Source: a candidate division FCPU426 bacterium
GTDB lineage: Bacteria > Oederibacteriota > Muellerivitia > Muellerivitales > Muellerivitaceae
DNA: 59,992 nt
Assembly: GCA_003136635.1 (NCBI GenBank)
Contig: PLFD01000027.1
Span: 1 to 59,992, forward strand
Direction: 5' to 3'
The notes under the pieces were generated by a model, which did no database searches, had not been told where the DNA came from, and worked only from the letters and a program-made list of their open reading frames with translations. Made by a program: the position numbers and the translations under genes. Shown in pieces: positions 27,307 through 35,505 of the stretch (position 1 is the stretch's first letter; every line of letters begins with the position of its first letter).

Positions 27307-27401
27307 GGGTTCGAACGAGCCGAAAAAATGTGGTTTTTATCGTCAATAGCTCGTTTGTAAATAAGAATCCCCTCATCGGGGATTCAATATTCGGTTAAGG
27401 C
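27307..27401 (+). ncRNA. Structured element E2, second copy of E1
   Basis: It starts GGGTTCGAACGAGCC (14 of 15 bases as in E1), forms ACGAGC/GCTCGT, has AAAAAATGTGGTTTTTAT (inner A/T stem), the joint AATAAGAA, and then the hairpin GAATCCCC/GGGGATTC, which replaces the E1 hairpin with a wholly different sequence but the same place. The end GGTTAAGGCCTC resembles the end of E1, though the GGGTTA/TAACCC closing pair of E1 is not kept. It lies between frr and uppS, just before a TTG start, as E1 does. Confidence 0.4.
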
Positions 27402-27406
27402 CTCTC

Positions 27407-28189
27407 TTGCAAACGTTTAAAAAAAACTCTCTTCTCAAACGTTACCGATTAAAGTCCAGTCTTCCAAAACATGTGGCGATTATTATGGACGGGAATGGCC
27501 GGTGGGCCAAGAAAAGGCATTTACCCCGTATCGCGGGTCATCGGGCAGGAGCTCATTCCATCCGCGAATTGGTTCGTCTGGCCGGTGAGTTGGGCATTGA
27601 GGCTTTGACCCTTTATGCTTTTTCAACAGAAAATTGGAAACGCCCCCCGCACGAAGTCCGCCTCCTCATGCAGCTTCTCAAACAGTATCTTCGTAATGAG
27701 GTGAAGGAACTTTTGGAAAACAATGTCCGTTTGCAAACCATCGGCCGTCGTCAAGATTTACCTCTGGAAATTCAAAAAGAGTTGGAAAAATCCATTCAAG
27801 CCACGGCCCATTGCACGGGGCTTACTTTGGTTTTGGCGCTTTCTTATAGTGGCAGGGCGGATTTGACAAACGCTGTCAAAAAAATCGCGGCTGACGTCAA
27901 AAAGGGGAAACTCAATCCCGCTTCCGTTACTGAAAAAACAATTACAGACGCTTTGTCGACCTCTCATTTGCCTGAGGTGGATTTTCTCATTCGAACCAGC
28001 GGAGAAATGCGCATCTCTAATTTTCTTCTTTGGGAATTAGCCTACTCCGAATTTTTTATTACCAAAACACTTTGGCCTGATTTTAAGACTAAGGATTTTA
28101 TTCTGGCCCTTAAAGATTTTCAGGGACGGCAAAGAAGGTTTGGCGGCGTCACAAACATTATCGGGAGTTTTACTTCATGGGCGCGCTAA
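27407..28189 (+). CDS. uppS: Isoprenyl (undecaprenyl) diphosphate synthase
   Basis: It makes the lipid carrier for peptidoglycan and surface polysaccharides by cis-condensation of isopentenyl diphosphate. The catalytic Asp28 is in VAIIMDGNGRWAKKR; HRAGAHSIRELV, TLYAFSTENWKRP and the C-terminal DFLIRTSGEMRISNFLLWELAYSEF are family signatures. No ATG lies upstream of the motif, so TTG 27407 with AAGG seven bases upstream is the start. The 3' end overlaps cdsA by 13 bp. The lipid product would serve the polysaccharide genes at 4.6-11 kb. Confidence 0.95.
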   Translation: MQTFKKNSLLKRYRLKSSLPKHVAIIMDGNGRWAKKRHLPRIAGHRAGAHSIRELVRLAGELGIEALTLYAFSTENWKRPPHEVRLLMQLLKQYLRNEVKELLENNVRLQTIGRRQDLPLEIQKELEKSIQATAHCTGLTLVLALSYSGRADLTNAVKKIAADVKKGKLNPASVTEKTITDALSTSHLPEVDFLIRTSGEMRISNFLLWELAYSEFFITKTLWPDFKTKDFILALKDFQGRQRRFGGVTNIIGSFTSWAR

Positions 28190-29007
28190 GCAAAAGAATT
28201 TTAGTCGCGCTCATTGCTATTCCGATTCTTTTATTTCTGACTTTTTGGAATGTTATTTTGCCATTCAAGTTATTGGTCACGGCGGGACTCATTCTGGCTT
28301 TAGTTGAGTATTTGCAATTGGCTTACGAGGACAAAATTAAACCGCAGAGAACCGAAGGTATCCTTTCCCTTTTAATTATTTTGCTGCCGCTGATCTCCAA
28401 ATCGCTTTTTTCCTGGACCGAGGGGGCGGGGATGCTGGCGGTTCTTTTGATTTTGAATTTGGCTTTTTTATGGTCTCAACGAACAGTTAAACGAATGGTG
28501 GTAACCGTTAGCGTAACTTTTTTTGGTGTGGCTTATTTCGGTTTTTTTGGCGGTTATTTTTTTCATCTTAGAGATCTGCCACAAGGCGCCTGGCTTCTCC
28601 TTTGGCTTTATATTTCCACTTGGGCCTATGACACAGGCGGTTATTTTGCCGGTAGTTTGTGGGGAAAGCACCGATTGGCACCTCAAGTCTCGCCCAATAA
28701 ATCCTGGGAAGGATGCGCAGGTGGTTTCGCGCTTTCTTTAATAGGACTCTATTTACTGTGGGAGTTTATGCCTGCCTACTCGCAAATTTTTAATTTGATG
28801 GACGTGGTAATTCTTGCGGTGCTTCTCTCGTTTTTTGGACAAATCGGTGATCTGGTGGAATCGATTATGAAACGCAGTTTATCCGCTAAAGATTCGGGAT
28901 CTTTTTTTCCGGGCCATGGCGGCGTGTTTGACCGAATCGATAGTCTGTTGTTCAACGCCCCGGTACTTTATTTTTATTTAACACTGATTAAGCATATTCA
29001 AATTTGA
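28177..29007 (+). CDS. cdsA: Phosphatidate cytidylyltransferase
   Basis: An inner-membrane enzyme forming CDP-diacylglycerol from phosphatidic acid and CTP. It has about eight hydrophobic helices in 276 residues. The C-terminal signature is complete: GQIGDLVESIMKRSLSAKDSG followed by FFPGHGGVFDRIDSLLF, with the conserved Lys-Asp and His-Gly-Gly-x-x-Asp-Arg-x-Asp residues. SPNKSWEG is the other conserved stretch. It overlaps uppS. In most genomes dxr follows here; it is absent from this position. Confidence 0.95.
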   Translation: MGALSKRILVALIAIPILLFLTFWNVILPFKLLVTAGLILALVEYLQLAYEDKIKPQRTEGILSLLIILLPLISKSLFSWTEGAGMLAVLLILNLAFLWSQRTVKRMVVTVSVTFFGVAYFGFFGGYFFHLRDLPQGAWLLLWLYISTWAYDTGGYFAGSLWGKHRLAPQVSPNKSWEGCAGGFALSLIGLYLLWEFMPAYSQIFNLMDVVILAVLLSFFGQIGDLVESIMKRSLSAKDSGSFFPGHGGVFDRIDSLLFNAPVLYFYLTLIKHIQI

Positions 29008-29059
29008 GTCCTTTGACGGCTTTTAGAAGCGTCTGGGTAAAATCCAATCGGAGGAAACT

Positions 29060-30274
29060 ATGTCGCTCGAAGAAATCGTCAAGAAAGCTCAATCCACTTT
29101 TCTTCATCAATTTGGGGGAGACCCCAGCCGCAAAATTACATTTGTGGCGGCGCCCAGCCGTATCACTTTATTAGGCGGTGAATATACCGAGGCGGTGGAT
29201 GGTTTTAGTTTACTGGCGGGCGGGAATCATACAGTAGTCGTTGGGGCGCAGAGGCGCAGCGACAAACAGGCGGTTGTCTATTCTTTGAAATACGACGAGA
29301 AGATTAAGGTTAATTTACCAACTCTCAAATTCGACCGGGCGGACGGATGGGCTAACTATTCTAAAGGCGTGTTTTATTTTTATGAACGGACCGGTCGTAA
29401 ACTGGAGGGAATCCAAATGGTTATCGCGGGCGATTTGCCTGAAGGAATGGGTCTGGGTGTTTCGGCGTCGATTACGGCGGCAACCGGAGGCGCTTGTAAT
29501 CTTTTGGGGGCGAATCCCCTGGACAACGCCACTTTATCTAAACTTTGTCATCGCGTGGAAAGCCAGTTTTTTAACGGCCGCGGCGATTATTTTTCACCCT
29601 TCGCGGTTTGTTTCGCTAAAAAAGATCATCTGGTCATTTTTGATGCCCGCAGTTTTAAGCCGGATTATATTCCCTTTGATTCCAAGAACTATAAGTTGGT
29701 CGTGGTAGACAGCGTGGTTCGGAAAAAGGAACGAGAAGAGGAATTTAAAAAAAGATTGGAGCTTTTCCAACAACTGCTTCAGGAAATTCGTAAGCATGTT
29801 CCGAAGGTGATTTCTTTAAGAGATGTGGATACGGAAGCCTATGAAACGGCCCGCAAAAAAATTGACATTATTACCCGCAAACGTTTGGATCACGTGATTT
29901 ACGAAAACAGCCGTGTTAAGAGAGCCAAGGATATTTTGGGCCGGGGAGATTATGATGGGTTTGGCCGTTTAATCAGCGAGTCGCATGATTCCTTAGTTGA
30001 AAAGTTAAAAGTCAGCTGTCAGGAAGTGGATATTCTAACCAATGTGGTCCGCCAACTGCCAGGTTGTCTGGGTTCCCGGATGATGGGCATTGGGTGGGGT
30101 GGTTCTTTAGTTTGTCTGGTGAAGGCGGCGGATGTGCCGGCTTTTGTGGACCGTGTCAAAGGAGATTATAAACATCAAGTAAATATGAACGCTCAAGTTT
30201 TTGTGAATGAGCCGCAAGATGGGGTTCGGGAAGTGACATCCACAGTTTCCTTAAGCGCCAATACGGCGTTTTAG
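29060..30274 (+). CDS. Galactokinase-like GHMP family protein, probably without kinase activity
   Basis: A 404-residue protein with the galactokinase order of motifs, each altered. Motif 1 is APSRITLLGGEYTEAVDGF (31-49), with an extra Gly and Tyr-Thr-Glu where galactokinases have His-Thr-Asp. Motif 2 is GLGVSAS rather than GLSSSAS. Motif 3 is GIGWGGS. A gap-free comparison of the stretch between ESQF and AKKDH with E. coli GalK (from memory) puts Ser at the catalytic Asp; an Asp sits three residues earlier. It may be a sugar-binding regulator, a kinase with another sugar or shifted catalytic residue, or inactive. GGAGGAA precedes ATG 29060. Confidence 0.7.
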   Translation: MSLEEIVKKAQSTFLHQFGGDPSRKITFVAAPSRITLLGGEYTEAVDGFSLLAGGNHTVVVGAQRRSDKQAVVYSLKYDEKIKVNLPTLKFDRADGWANYSKGVFYFYERTGRKLEGIQMVIAGDLPEGMGLGVSASITAATGGACNLLGANPLDNATLSKLCHRVESQFFNGRGDYFSPFAVCFAKKDHLVIFDARSFKPDYIPFDSKNYKLVVVDSVVRKKEREEEFKKRLELFQQLLQEIRKHVPKVISLRDVDTEAYETARKKIDIITRKRLDHVIYENSRVKRAKDILGRGDYDGFGRLISESHDSLVEKLKVSCQEVDILTNVVRQLPGCLGSRMMGIGWGGSLVCLVKAADVPAFVDRVKGDYKHQVNMNAQVFVNEPQDGVREVTSTVSLSANTAF

Positions 30275-30373
30275 GGCTGTTAATCGGTTTAAAACGGCTG
30301 TTTTTAAAAGGTTTTGAGATCTAAGTGTCGGTTAAAAAAGCTGTTTTTTGGTTTCCAATCGCTTTTAGCTAAT

Positions 30374-30379
30374 TATAAT
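30374..30379 (+). promoter_or_regulatory. Probable -10 box before the TPR-barrel gene
   Basis: TATAAT in an AT-rich gap, 68 bp before the ATG. The best -35 candidate, TTGGTT at 30349, is 19 bp away, so the promoter is plausible but not strong. Confidence 0.4.
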
Positions 30380-30447
30380 GACCCCCTCGGTTATTTCTGT
30401 GATTCCGGGTTGTTGCATCGAATGAAAAAATCGCTTTGGAGGCTCTG

Positions 30448-31887
30448 ATGCGTCTGTCGAAAAATGGCTGGTTATTTGCGATAACGATTTTAATCATTGC
30501 GGCAAGCTCCACCGTTGAAGTGAGAGCCCAGGGAACCTCAGCTGGTCAATATGTGGCCGCTGGTCAACAGCTTTTAAAGGCGAACAATTACACTCAAGCC
30601 GCCCAGTATTATTTGGCCGCCGCTAAATTAGATCCTAATAATGGCGCCGCCTATCAAGGTTTGGGAAATTGCTATTACATGGCGGGCCGTAAGTCCGACG
30701 CGTTGGTTTATTATCAAAAGGCTTTAACACTTCAACCGGGGAATGCCCAATTAGCCCAGTTTACGCAAAACTTGCAAGCTCAATTAAATTCTTCAGCTGC
30801 GGCACCGGGTTCCATGGGAATGGCCGTCGATCCTTTGACGCAAGGATCAAGTCTTTTTCAACAAAAGCAATATATGGCTGCGATTCCCTATTTCCAAAGA
30901 GCCGCTCAACAAAATCCTAACGATTATCGTCCTTTTTATTATTTGGGTTATTCCTATTACATGACGAATAACGGCAGGATGTCAGCTTTATATTTCGCTG
31001 TGGCTAATATGAAACAGCCTAACGCTTCAATACAAGCTTATGCCAATCAAGTTAACGCCAGATTGTCTCCGGACGATCAGCAGTGGGTTAGCACTCAACT
31101 TTCCCAATACAGCAATAGTCCTGCAATGGCTTCTTCACCTTCCAATCCTAATAATGTGGTTCAATTTGGATTTAATTTTTCAGGCGATGGAAATTATATT
31201 TTTAGCGATCCGAGCCAAATCGCGAACGGGGCTACGGCGGCCGGAGACATTAGTATCAACGGAACAACATCAAACATTTTGGCCGGCATAGGTATTGAAC
31301 CCTATTTGCAGTTTGGTAAAGGGTTTGAATTGGATTTCGGCGCGACTTACATTCCCATTGGTGGAACTTTGGCTTATACATGGCTGGATCAAAATCAGTA
31401 TTCAAATACCAGTACTGGAACGGCCATTTACGGTTATCAAGATTCTTTTGATAGCAGTATGGTCATGGCTTCGTTGGGATTCAAAATTTTACTGCCAGAT
31501 AATGATGTTGAGGGATACCTTGCTTTAGGGGCCGACATTGCCCCAGTTAGCACAACTTTTAGCAAATTGCCGACGGACAGCACTGGGACTACGATTGTTG
31601 GCCCGTCTGATCTAAGTAGTGGAACCTATACCACGGTGGCAGTGGGTGGTTATGCCAAATTGGGTGTGGATTTCTTTCTATCGAAAACCATGTCTTTAGG
31701 GCCGTTTGTGGGTGTTCAAGTTCTTTCTGCGACTAACTTTAAAAGCGGTTCCAATAGCTTGTTAGTGAATGGCGCCAATGGTGACGTTGGAAACACGACG
31801 ACTTTTACGGGCACATCCGGGACGGTGCCTTTAACTTTGGATTACAGCAACGTCAACTTCGGGATGAATTTAAAGTTCACTTTATAA
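30448..31887 (+). CDS. TPR-domain outer-membrane barrel protein, copy 1
   Basis: ATG 30448 is chosen because GGAGG lies five bases upstream; a TTG at 30436 is inside that site. The 479-residue protein has a signal peptide (1-28, VRAQ), TPR units at about 34-100 (YVAAGQQLLKANNYTQAAQYY, GLGNCYYMAGRKSDALVYYQKAL) and about 133-195, and a conserved LSPDDQQWVSTQL segment. From about 230 onward there are alternating amphipathic strands (GFELDFGATYIPIGGTLAYTW) as in an 8-10-strand outer-membrane barrel. It has a paralogue at 35506. A periplasmic TPR domain tethered by a barrel is inferred; no named family is recognised. Confidence 0.7.
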   Translation: MRLSKNGWLFAITILIIAASSTVEVRAQGTSAGQYVAAGQQLLKANNYTQAAQYYLAAAKLDPNNGAAYQGLGNCYYMAGRKSDALVYYQKALTLQPGNAQLAQFTQNLQAQLNSSAAAPGSMGMAVDPLTQGSSLFQQKQYMAAIPYFQRAAQQNPNDYRPFYYLGYSYYMTNNGRMSALYFAVANMKQPNASIQAYANQVNARLSPDDQQWVSTQLSQYSNSPAMASSPSNPNNVVQFGFNFSGDGNYIFSDPSQIANGATAAGDISINGTTSNILAGIGIEPYLQFGKGFELDFGATYIPIGGTLAYTWLDQNQYSNTSTGTAIYGYQDSFDSSMVMASLGFKILLPDNDVEGYLALGADIAPVSTTFSKLPTDSTGTTIVGPSDLSSGTYTTVAVGGYAKLGVDFFLSKTMSLGPFVGVQVLSATNFKSGSNSLLVNGANGDVGNTTTFTGTSGTVPLTLDYSNVNFGMNLKFTL

Positions 31888-31911
31888 AATTGTCTTTTCT
31901 TGTTTTAAAGA

Positions 31912-31942
31912 GCGGGTCCTTTTGGGGACCCGCTTTTATTTT
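31912..31942 (+). terminator. Intrinsic terminator
   Basis: GCGGGTCC pairs with GGACCCGC around a 6-nt loop, followed by TTTTATTTT. It closes the transcript of the TPR-barrel gene. Confidence 0.85.
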
Positions 31943-31978
31943 GCGCGCTTTTTGATCGTTGTTTGAATTGGGGTTTTT

Positions 31979-33052
31979 GTGACTTGTAAAGTGTTTTTAG
32001 CCTTATTCATCGTCTTTATCCCTTTCCTATTTTTTCCTTCATCGATTTTCGCGGGAGATGTTGTTTTAGAAAACACTCTGACACTTTACGGGGATGTTGA
32101 AGGTTTTAACGGCCCCTATCGGCAAAGTCTTACCCTCCTGGGTCAGGAATTTGAAAGTTTTTTCGAAATCTCTAAAGGAAATCACACGCTTTTTGAAGCC
32201 GGGTTCTTCGCGGATGGTCAAGAACAGCAAAATATTCAATTTAACGTGAATCCTGTTCTTTCTTTTAAATACTATACCGATACCACCAAGCTTATTTTGG
32301 GAACTCTGGAAAATGAAAACCGACATGGGTATTTAGAACCTTTGGAAGACCCTTTGCTCGAATTCACCAGACCTATTGAATATGGATTTCAATGGAAGGA
32401 ACGGGCCGATGGTTTTCAGAGCGACTGGTTTTTGGATTGGCAGGATATCAATATTGTAAACCAGCCGGAGATATTTGATTATGGCGGCGTAACCAGGGCG
32501 GATGTGGACGAACATTTTGATTTGGAAATTCAGTTTCACGCCCATCACGAGGGAGGCCGTATTTTCTTTGTCCACGTGATCAATAATTACGTGCCGGCCG
32601 TGGGATTTAGACTGCACGGATCGCTGCCGGTTTTAGGTGAGAGCTCATTGGCGGTTTTTGGTGTTTTGAGCTGTGATTTTGAAGGGCAATATATTACGGG
32701 ACCGGATTGGGGCAATGGATTTTATGCCCGCGCGGGAGTTACGCCCTGGGGATTATTCGAACTTTATGGAATCATGTGGAACGCCCAAAACTTTTTTTCA
32801 CAAGAAGGAGATCCCAACTATAGTTCTCAAGGGTTAGATCCGAATTACTATCAGGCCAATCGCATGTATGAGGAGTTGGGTTTTAAAAAGGAAATTACAG
32901 GCGATAAAGATTTTTTATTTGACGCCGAAATAAAGTCAGAGTGGGCGGACGCTGCTTGGGCCTTATCGGGAAAGATGGTTGCCACAGTGCCTTTCAATTT
33001 GAATATTCCGATTCAAGAAAAGAAAAAGGATGGCGTAGAAAATGCGAATTAA
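31979..33052 (+). CDS. Outer-membrane beta-barrel candidate, first of a tandem pair
   Basis: A 357-residue exported protein (GTG start, signal peptide 1-25 ending FAG) rich in aromatic-ending amphipathic strands. It is clearly homologous to the next gene: both share an LTLYGD/FTFYGD strand, HGYLEP/HGLIEP, TRPIEYG, FLDWQ and EIFDYGG. The last segments (ELGFKKEI, SGKMVATVPFNL) look like terminal strands, followed by a charged tail. No family is recognised; a porin-like or export-barrel role is inferred. It overlaps its neighbour by 11 bp, so the two are co-translated. Confidence 0.6.
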   Translation: MTCKVFLALFIVFIPFLFFPSSIFAGDVVLENTLTLYGDVEGFNGPYRQSLTLLGQEFESFFEISKGNHTLFEAGFFADGQEQQNIQFNVNPVLSFKYYTDTTKLILGTLENENRHGYLEPLEDPLLEFTRPIEYGFQWKERADGFQSDWFLDWQDINIVNQPEIFDYGGVTRADVDEHFDLEIQFHAHHEGGRIFFVHVINNYVPAVGFRLHGSLPVLGESSLAVFGVLSCDFEGQYITGPDWGNGFYARAGVTPWGLFELYGIMWNAQNFFSQEGDPNYSSQGLDPNYYQANRMYEELGFKKEITGDKDFLFDAEIKSEWADAAWALSGKMVATVPFNLNIPIQEKKKDGVENAN

Positions 33053-34133
33053 CAAAAACTGGCTTTTCGTTTTTCTCATTGTTGCTATGACAACTAGGGT
33101 TCATGCGCAATCGATCGATTGGATGGGACAAACCGCGCTGGCTCCCACAGCGGTTCAAGGCGCGGTAGAGTGGAAGAATCAATTCACTTTTTATGGCGAT
33201 AACAATGAGTTTTTTGAGCCTTTCAGAGTCCGGGAAACTCTTTTGGGCCAACAGTTCAATAGCTTTTTAGACGCCTCGGTGAAACAAAATGTAGACTTAT
33301 GGGCTGGAGCGTTTGTCGATCATCAAAGCGCGCAAGCGGTAACCACGAATATTCAGCCCATTTTTTCTTTTGTTTATCATGAAGGCGGAAGCCAGTTTAT
33401 TTTCGGAACCCTTCTTCCGGTTTACCGTCACGGGCTTATTGAACCGATGGAATCGACGGCGCTTGAAATTACCCGTCCTATTGAATACGGCATGGAATTT
33501 ATTCAGAAGGATAGTTTCATCAATTTGGATTCTTTTTTGGATTGGCAGCAGATTTTGACCGATGTGAATCGTGAAATTTTTGATTACGGCGGCTCCTCCC
33601 GGCTTCCGATTTGTGGCGACTTTACTTTATTGGGACAACTGCATGGATACCATGTCGGCGGAGAACAATATGATGGAATAGTGCGTAATAACTTGGCCGG
33701 CGGTGTGGGGTTGGGGCTTGATGGGAACTTTTTGTGTTCAAGTACTTTGGAAGTGTTTGGATTAGGAAGCAAAGATACCAACCGGCCCAATTATCCGGGA
33801 CCTGCTTATGGCTGCGGGCTTTATACCAAACTTCTGATTTGCCCGGATCATCAATGGCAGTTCTTTGGTATTTCCTGGTTTGGACAGGATTTTGAATCCG
33901 AAGAAGGCGACGGCAATTACAATTCGCTTGGAACTGACGGCATAACCTACGAGCCCAGTCGGACTTATGAAGAATTAGGCGTACGGCGATTTGTTGAAAT
34001 AGAAAACGGCGTCACCTTTGACTTCGAATTAAGGTCTAACTGGATTGACGCTTCCTGGGGAAATTCATTCCGATTTATGGCTTTTGTCCCTTTTGACGTG
34101 ACAGTTGACAATAAAAATTCGAAAACAAATTAA
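33042..34133 (+). CDS. Outer-membrane beta-barrel candidate, second of a tandem pair
   Basis: A 363-residue exported protein with signal peptide 1-23 (RVHAQ). It shares with the preceding protein a run of conserved motifs (YGD, TLLGQ, HGLIEP, TRPIEYG, FLDWQ, EIFDYGG, YEELG), so the two arose by duplication. Mean identity by eye is low outside the motifs, so the duplication is old. The strand-rich pattern suggests an outer-membrane barrel; the two copies may form a heteromer or handle different substrates. ATG 33042 lies inside the end of the upstream gene. Confidence 0.6.
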   Translation: MRINKNWLFVFLIVAMTTRVHAQSIDWMGQTALAPTAVQGAVEWKNQFTFYGDNNEFFEPFRVRETLLGQQFNSFLDASVKQNVDLWAGAFVDHQSAQAVTTNIQPIFSFVYHEGGSQFIFGTLLPVYRHGLIEPMESTALEITRPIEYGMEFIQKDSFINLDSFLDWQQILTDVNREIFDYGGSSRLPICGDFTLLGQLHGYHVGGEQYDGIVRNNLAGGVGLGLDGNFLCSSTLEVFGLGSKDTNRPNYPGPAYGCGLYTKLLICPDHQWQFFGISWFGQDFESEEGDGNYNSLGTDGITYEPSRTYEELGVRRFVEIENGVTFDFELRSNWIDASWGNSFRFMAFVPFDVTVDNKNSKTN

Positions 34134-34157
34134 AGCAGAGCCGTTAATCGAGGCCGT

Positions 34158-35504
34158 ATGAGCGTTTCTATTTCAAAACCTAAAACCAAGATAGCCTTTA
34201 CCACTTTGGGCTGCCGGGTAAATCAATATGACACCCAAGCCATGAAAGAACAGGTAGAGAAAGCTTCGCTTGAAACGGTAGGCTTTGACGAAGTGGCTGA
34301 TATTTATGTCATCAATACCTGTACGGTGACTTCGGGAGCGGATTCAGAAGGGCGGCAGTTGGTCCGCAGGGCCAAGGCGAAAAATCCTGATTCGTTTGTG
34401 GTCGTTACGGGCTGTTTGGCGCAGGACAGGCCTGAGGAAGTGGCCGCGTTGCCGGGAGTCAATATGGTGGTGGGAAATAGTGAAAAATCCGCCCTTCTTA
34501 AAAAAATCGTAACCGAATACGAACCGCTTCAGTTCCTGATGGACGAAATCCACTTTGATGCCTTATCGCCGTGGGGTGGAGGTATTTCACGCTTTGACGG
34601 ACATCAGAGGGCGACAATTAAGGTTCAGGACGGCTGCAACTTTGGTTGTTCTTTTTGTCTCATTCCCCGGGTTCGGGGCGAAATGATTTCTCGGCCGGCT
34701 TTGGAGATCGTAGAAGAGGGGAAAAGACTGGCTTATCACGGAGTCAAAGAATTGGTTTTGGCTGGTATTCAATTATCATCCTACGGGCGGGACTGGGGAT
34801 TGAAAGCCTCCGAACCGCGTCTGGCGCCTGTTATTGAAAAACTTCTGAATATTTCCGGCATCCAACGGGTTCGTTTATCCTCTTATGCCATAGTCGATTT
34901 TGAAGAGGCTCTTCTGCCGTTATGGAAATCTCATTCGGGACTTTGCGCGAATCTTCATCTACCGCTTCAAAGCGGAGACGAAGGGATTCTCAAAGCGATG
35001 AGAAGACCCTATACGCTGGATTCATATCGCAACTTGGTAAACAAAATAAAAGCGGAAGTTCCCGACCTGGGATTAACGGCGGATATCATTGCTGGTTTTC
35101 CCGGCGAAACCGATGCCGCTTTTCAAAATACTTTGGATCGAATCAAAGAATTTAACTTTATCGATTTCCATCCCTTTCCCTATTCGGACCGGCCCCAAAC
35201 CCCCGGCGAAAGCCTTTTTCCTAAAGTCCATCCAGCGGTTATTCGCGAGAGAATGAATCAACTTTGGCGGTTGAAAAAGATTTGTCTGGAAACTTCAGCT
35301 GAAAAAGCCAAAGGAAAAAGATTACGGGTGATTGTGGAGCGGTATAATGCTGACCAGCAAGCGGGTCTAACCGACGAGGGTTTGCGGGTTGTTTTTTCCC
35401 AAACATCGGGACAGCTTGGAAAAGAAATAGGGGTTCAAGTGGAAGGTTTCCGCGATGGGCATGCCTGGGGCAGTGTGTTAAACGATTCCGAGAAGAGGGT
35501 TTGA
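34158..35504 (+). CDS. mtaB: MtaB-type tRNA methylthiotransferase
   Basis: A radical-SAM methylthiotransferase that turns t6A37 of tRNA into ms2t6A. The N-terminal UPF0004 domain holds the auxiliary [4Fe-4S] cysteines Cys19 (TLGCRVNQ), Cys55 (INTCTVT) and Cys86 (TGCLAQ). The radical-SAM cluster cysteines are Cys160, Cys164 and Cys167 in GCNFGCSFC. LTADIIAGFPGET and a C-terminal TRAM-like region follow. The GCRVNQ form and the order distinguish it from MiaB and RimO. It lies between outer-membrane protein genes with 1-25 bp gaps, so it probably shares their transcript. Confidence 0.88.
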   Translation: MSVSISKPKTKIAFTTLGCRVNQYDTQAMKEQVEKASLETVGFDEVADIYVINTCTVTSGADSEGRQLVRRAKAKNPDSFVVVTGCLAQDRPEEVAALPGVNMVVGNSEKSALLKKIVTEYEPLQFLMDEIHFDALSPWGGGISRFDGHQRATIKVQDGCNFGCSFCLIPRVRGEMISRPALEIVEEGKRLAYHGVKELVLAGIQLSSYGRDWGLKASEPRLAPVIEKLLNISGIQRVRLSSYAIVDFEEALLPLWKSHSGLCANLHLPLQSGDEGILKAMRRPYTLDSYRNLVNKIKAEVPDLGLTADIIAGFPGETDAAFQNTLDRIKEFNFIDFHPFPYSDRPQTPGESLFPKVHPAVIRERMNQLWRLKKICLETSAEKAKGKRLRVIVERYNADQQAGLTDEGLRVVFSQTSGQLGKEIGVQVEGFRDGHAWGSVLNDSEKRV

Positions 35505-35505
35505 T

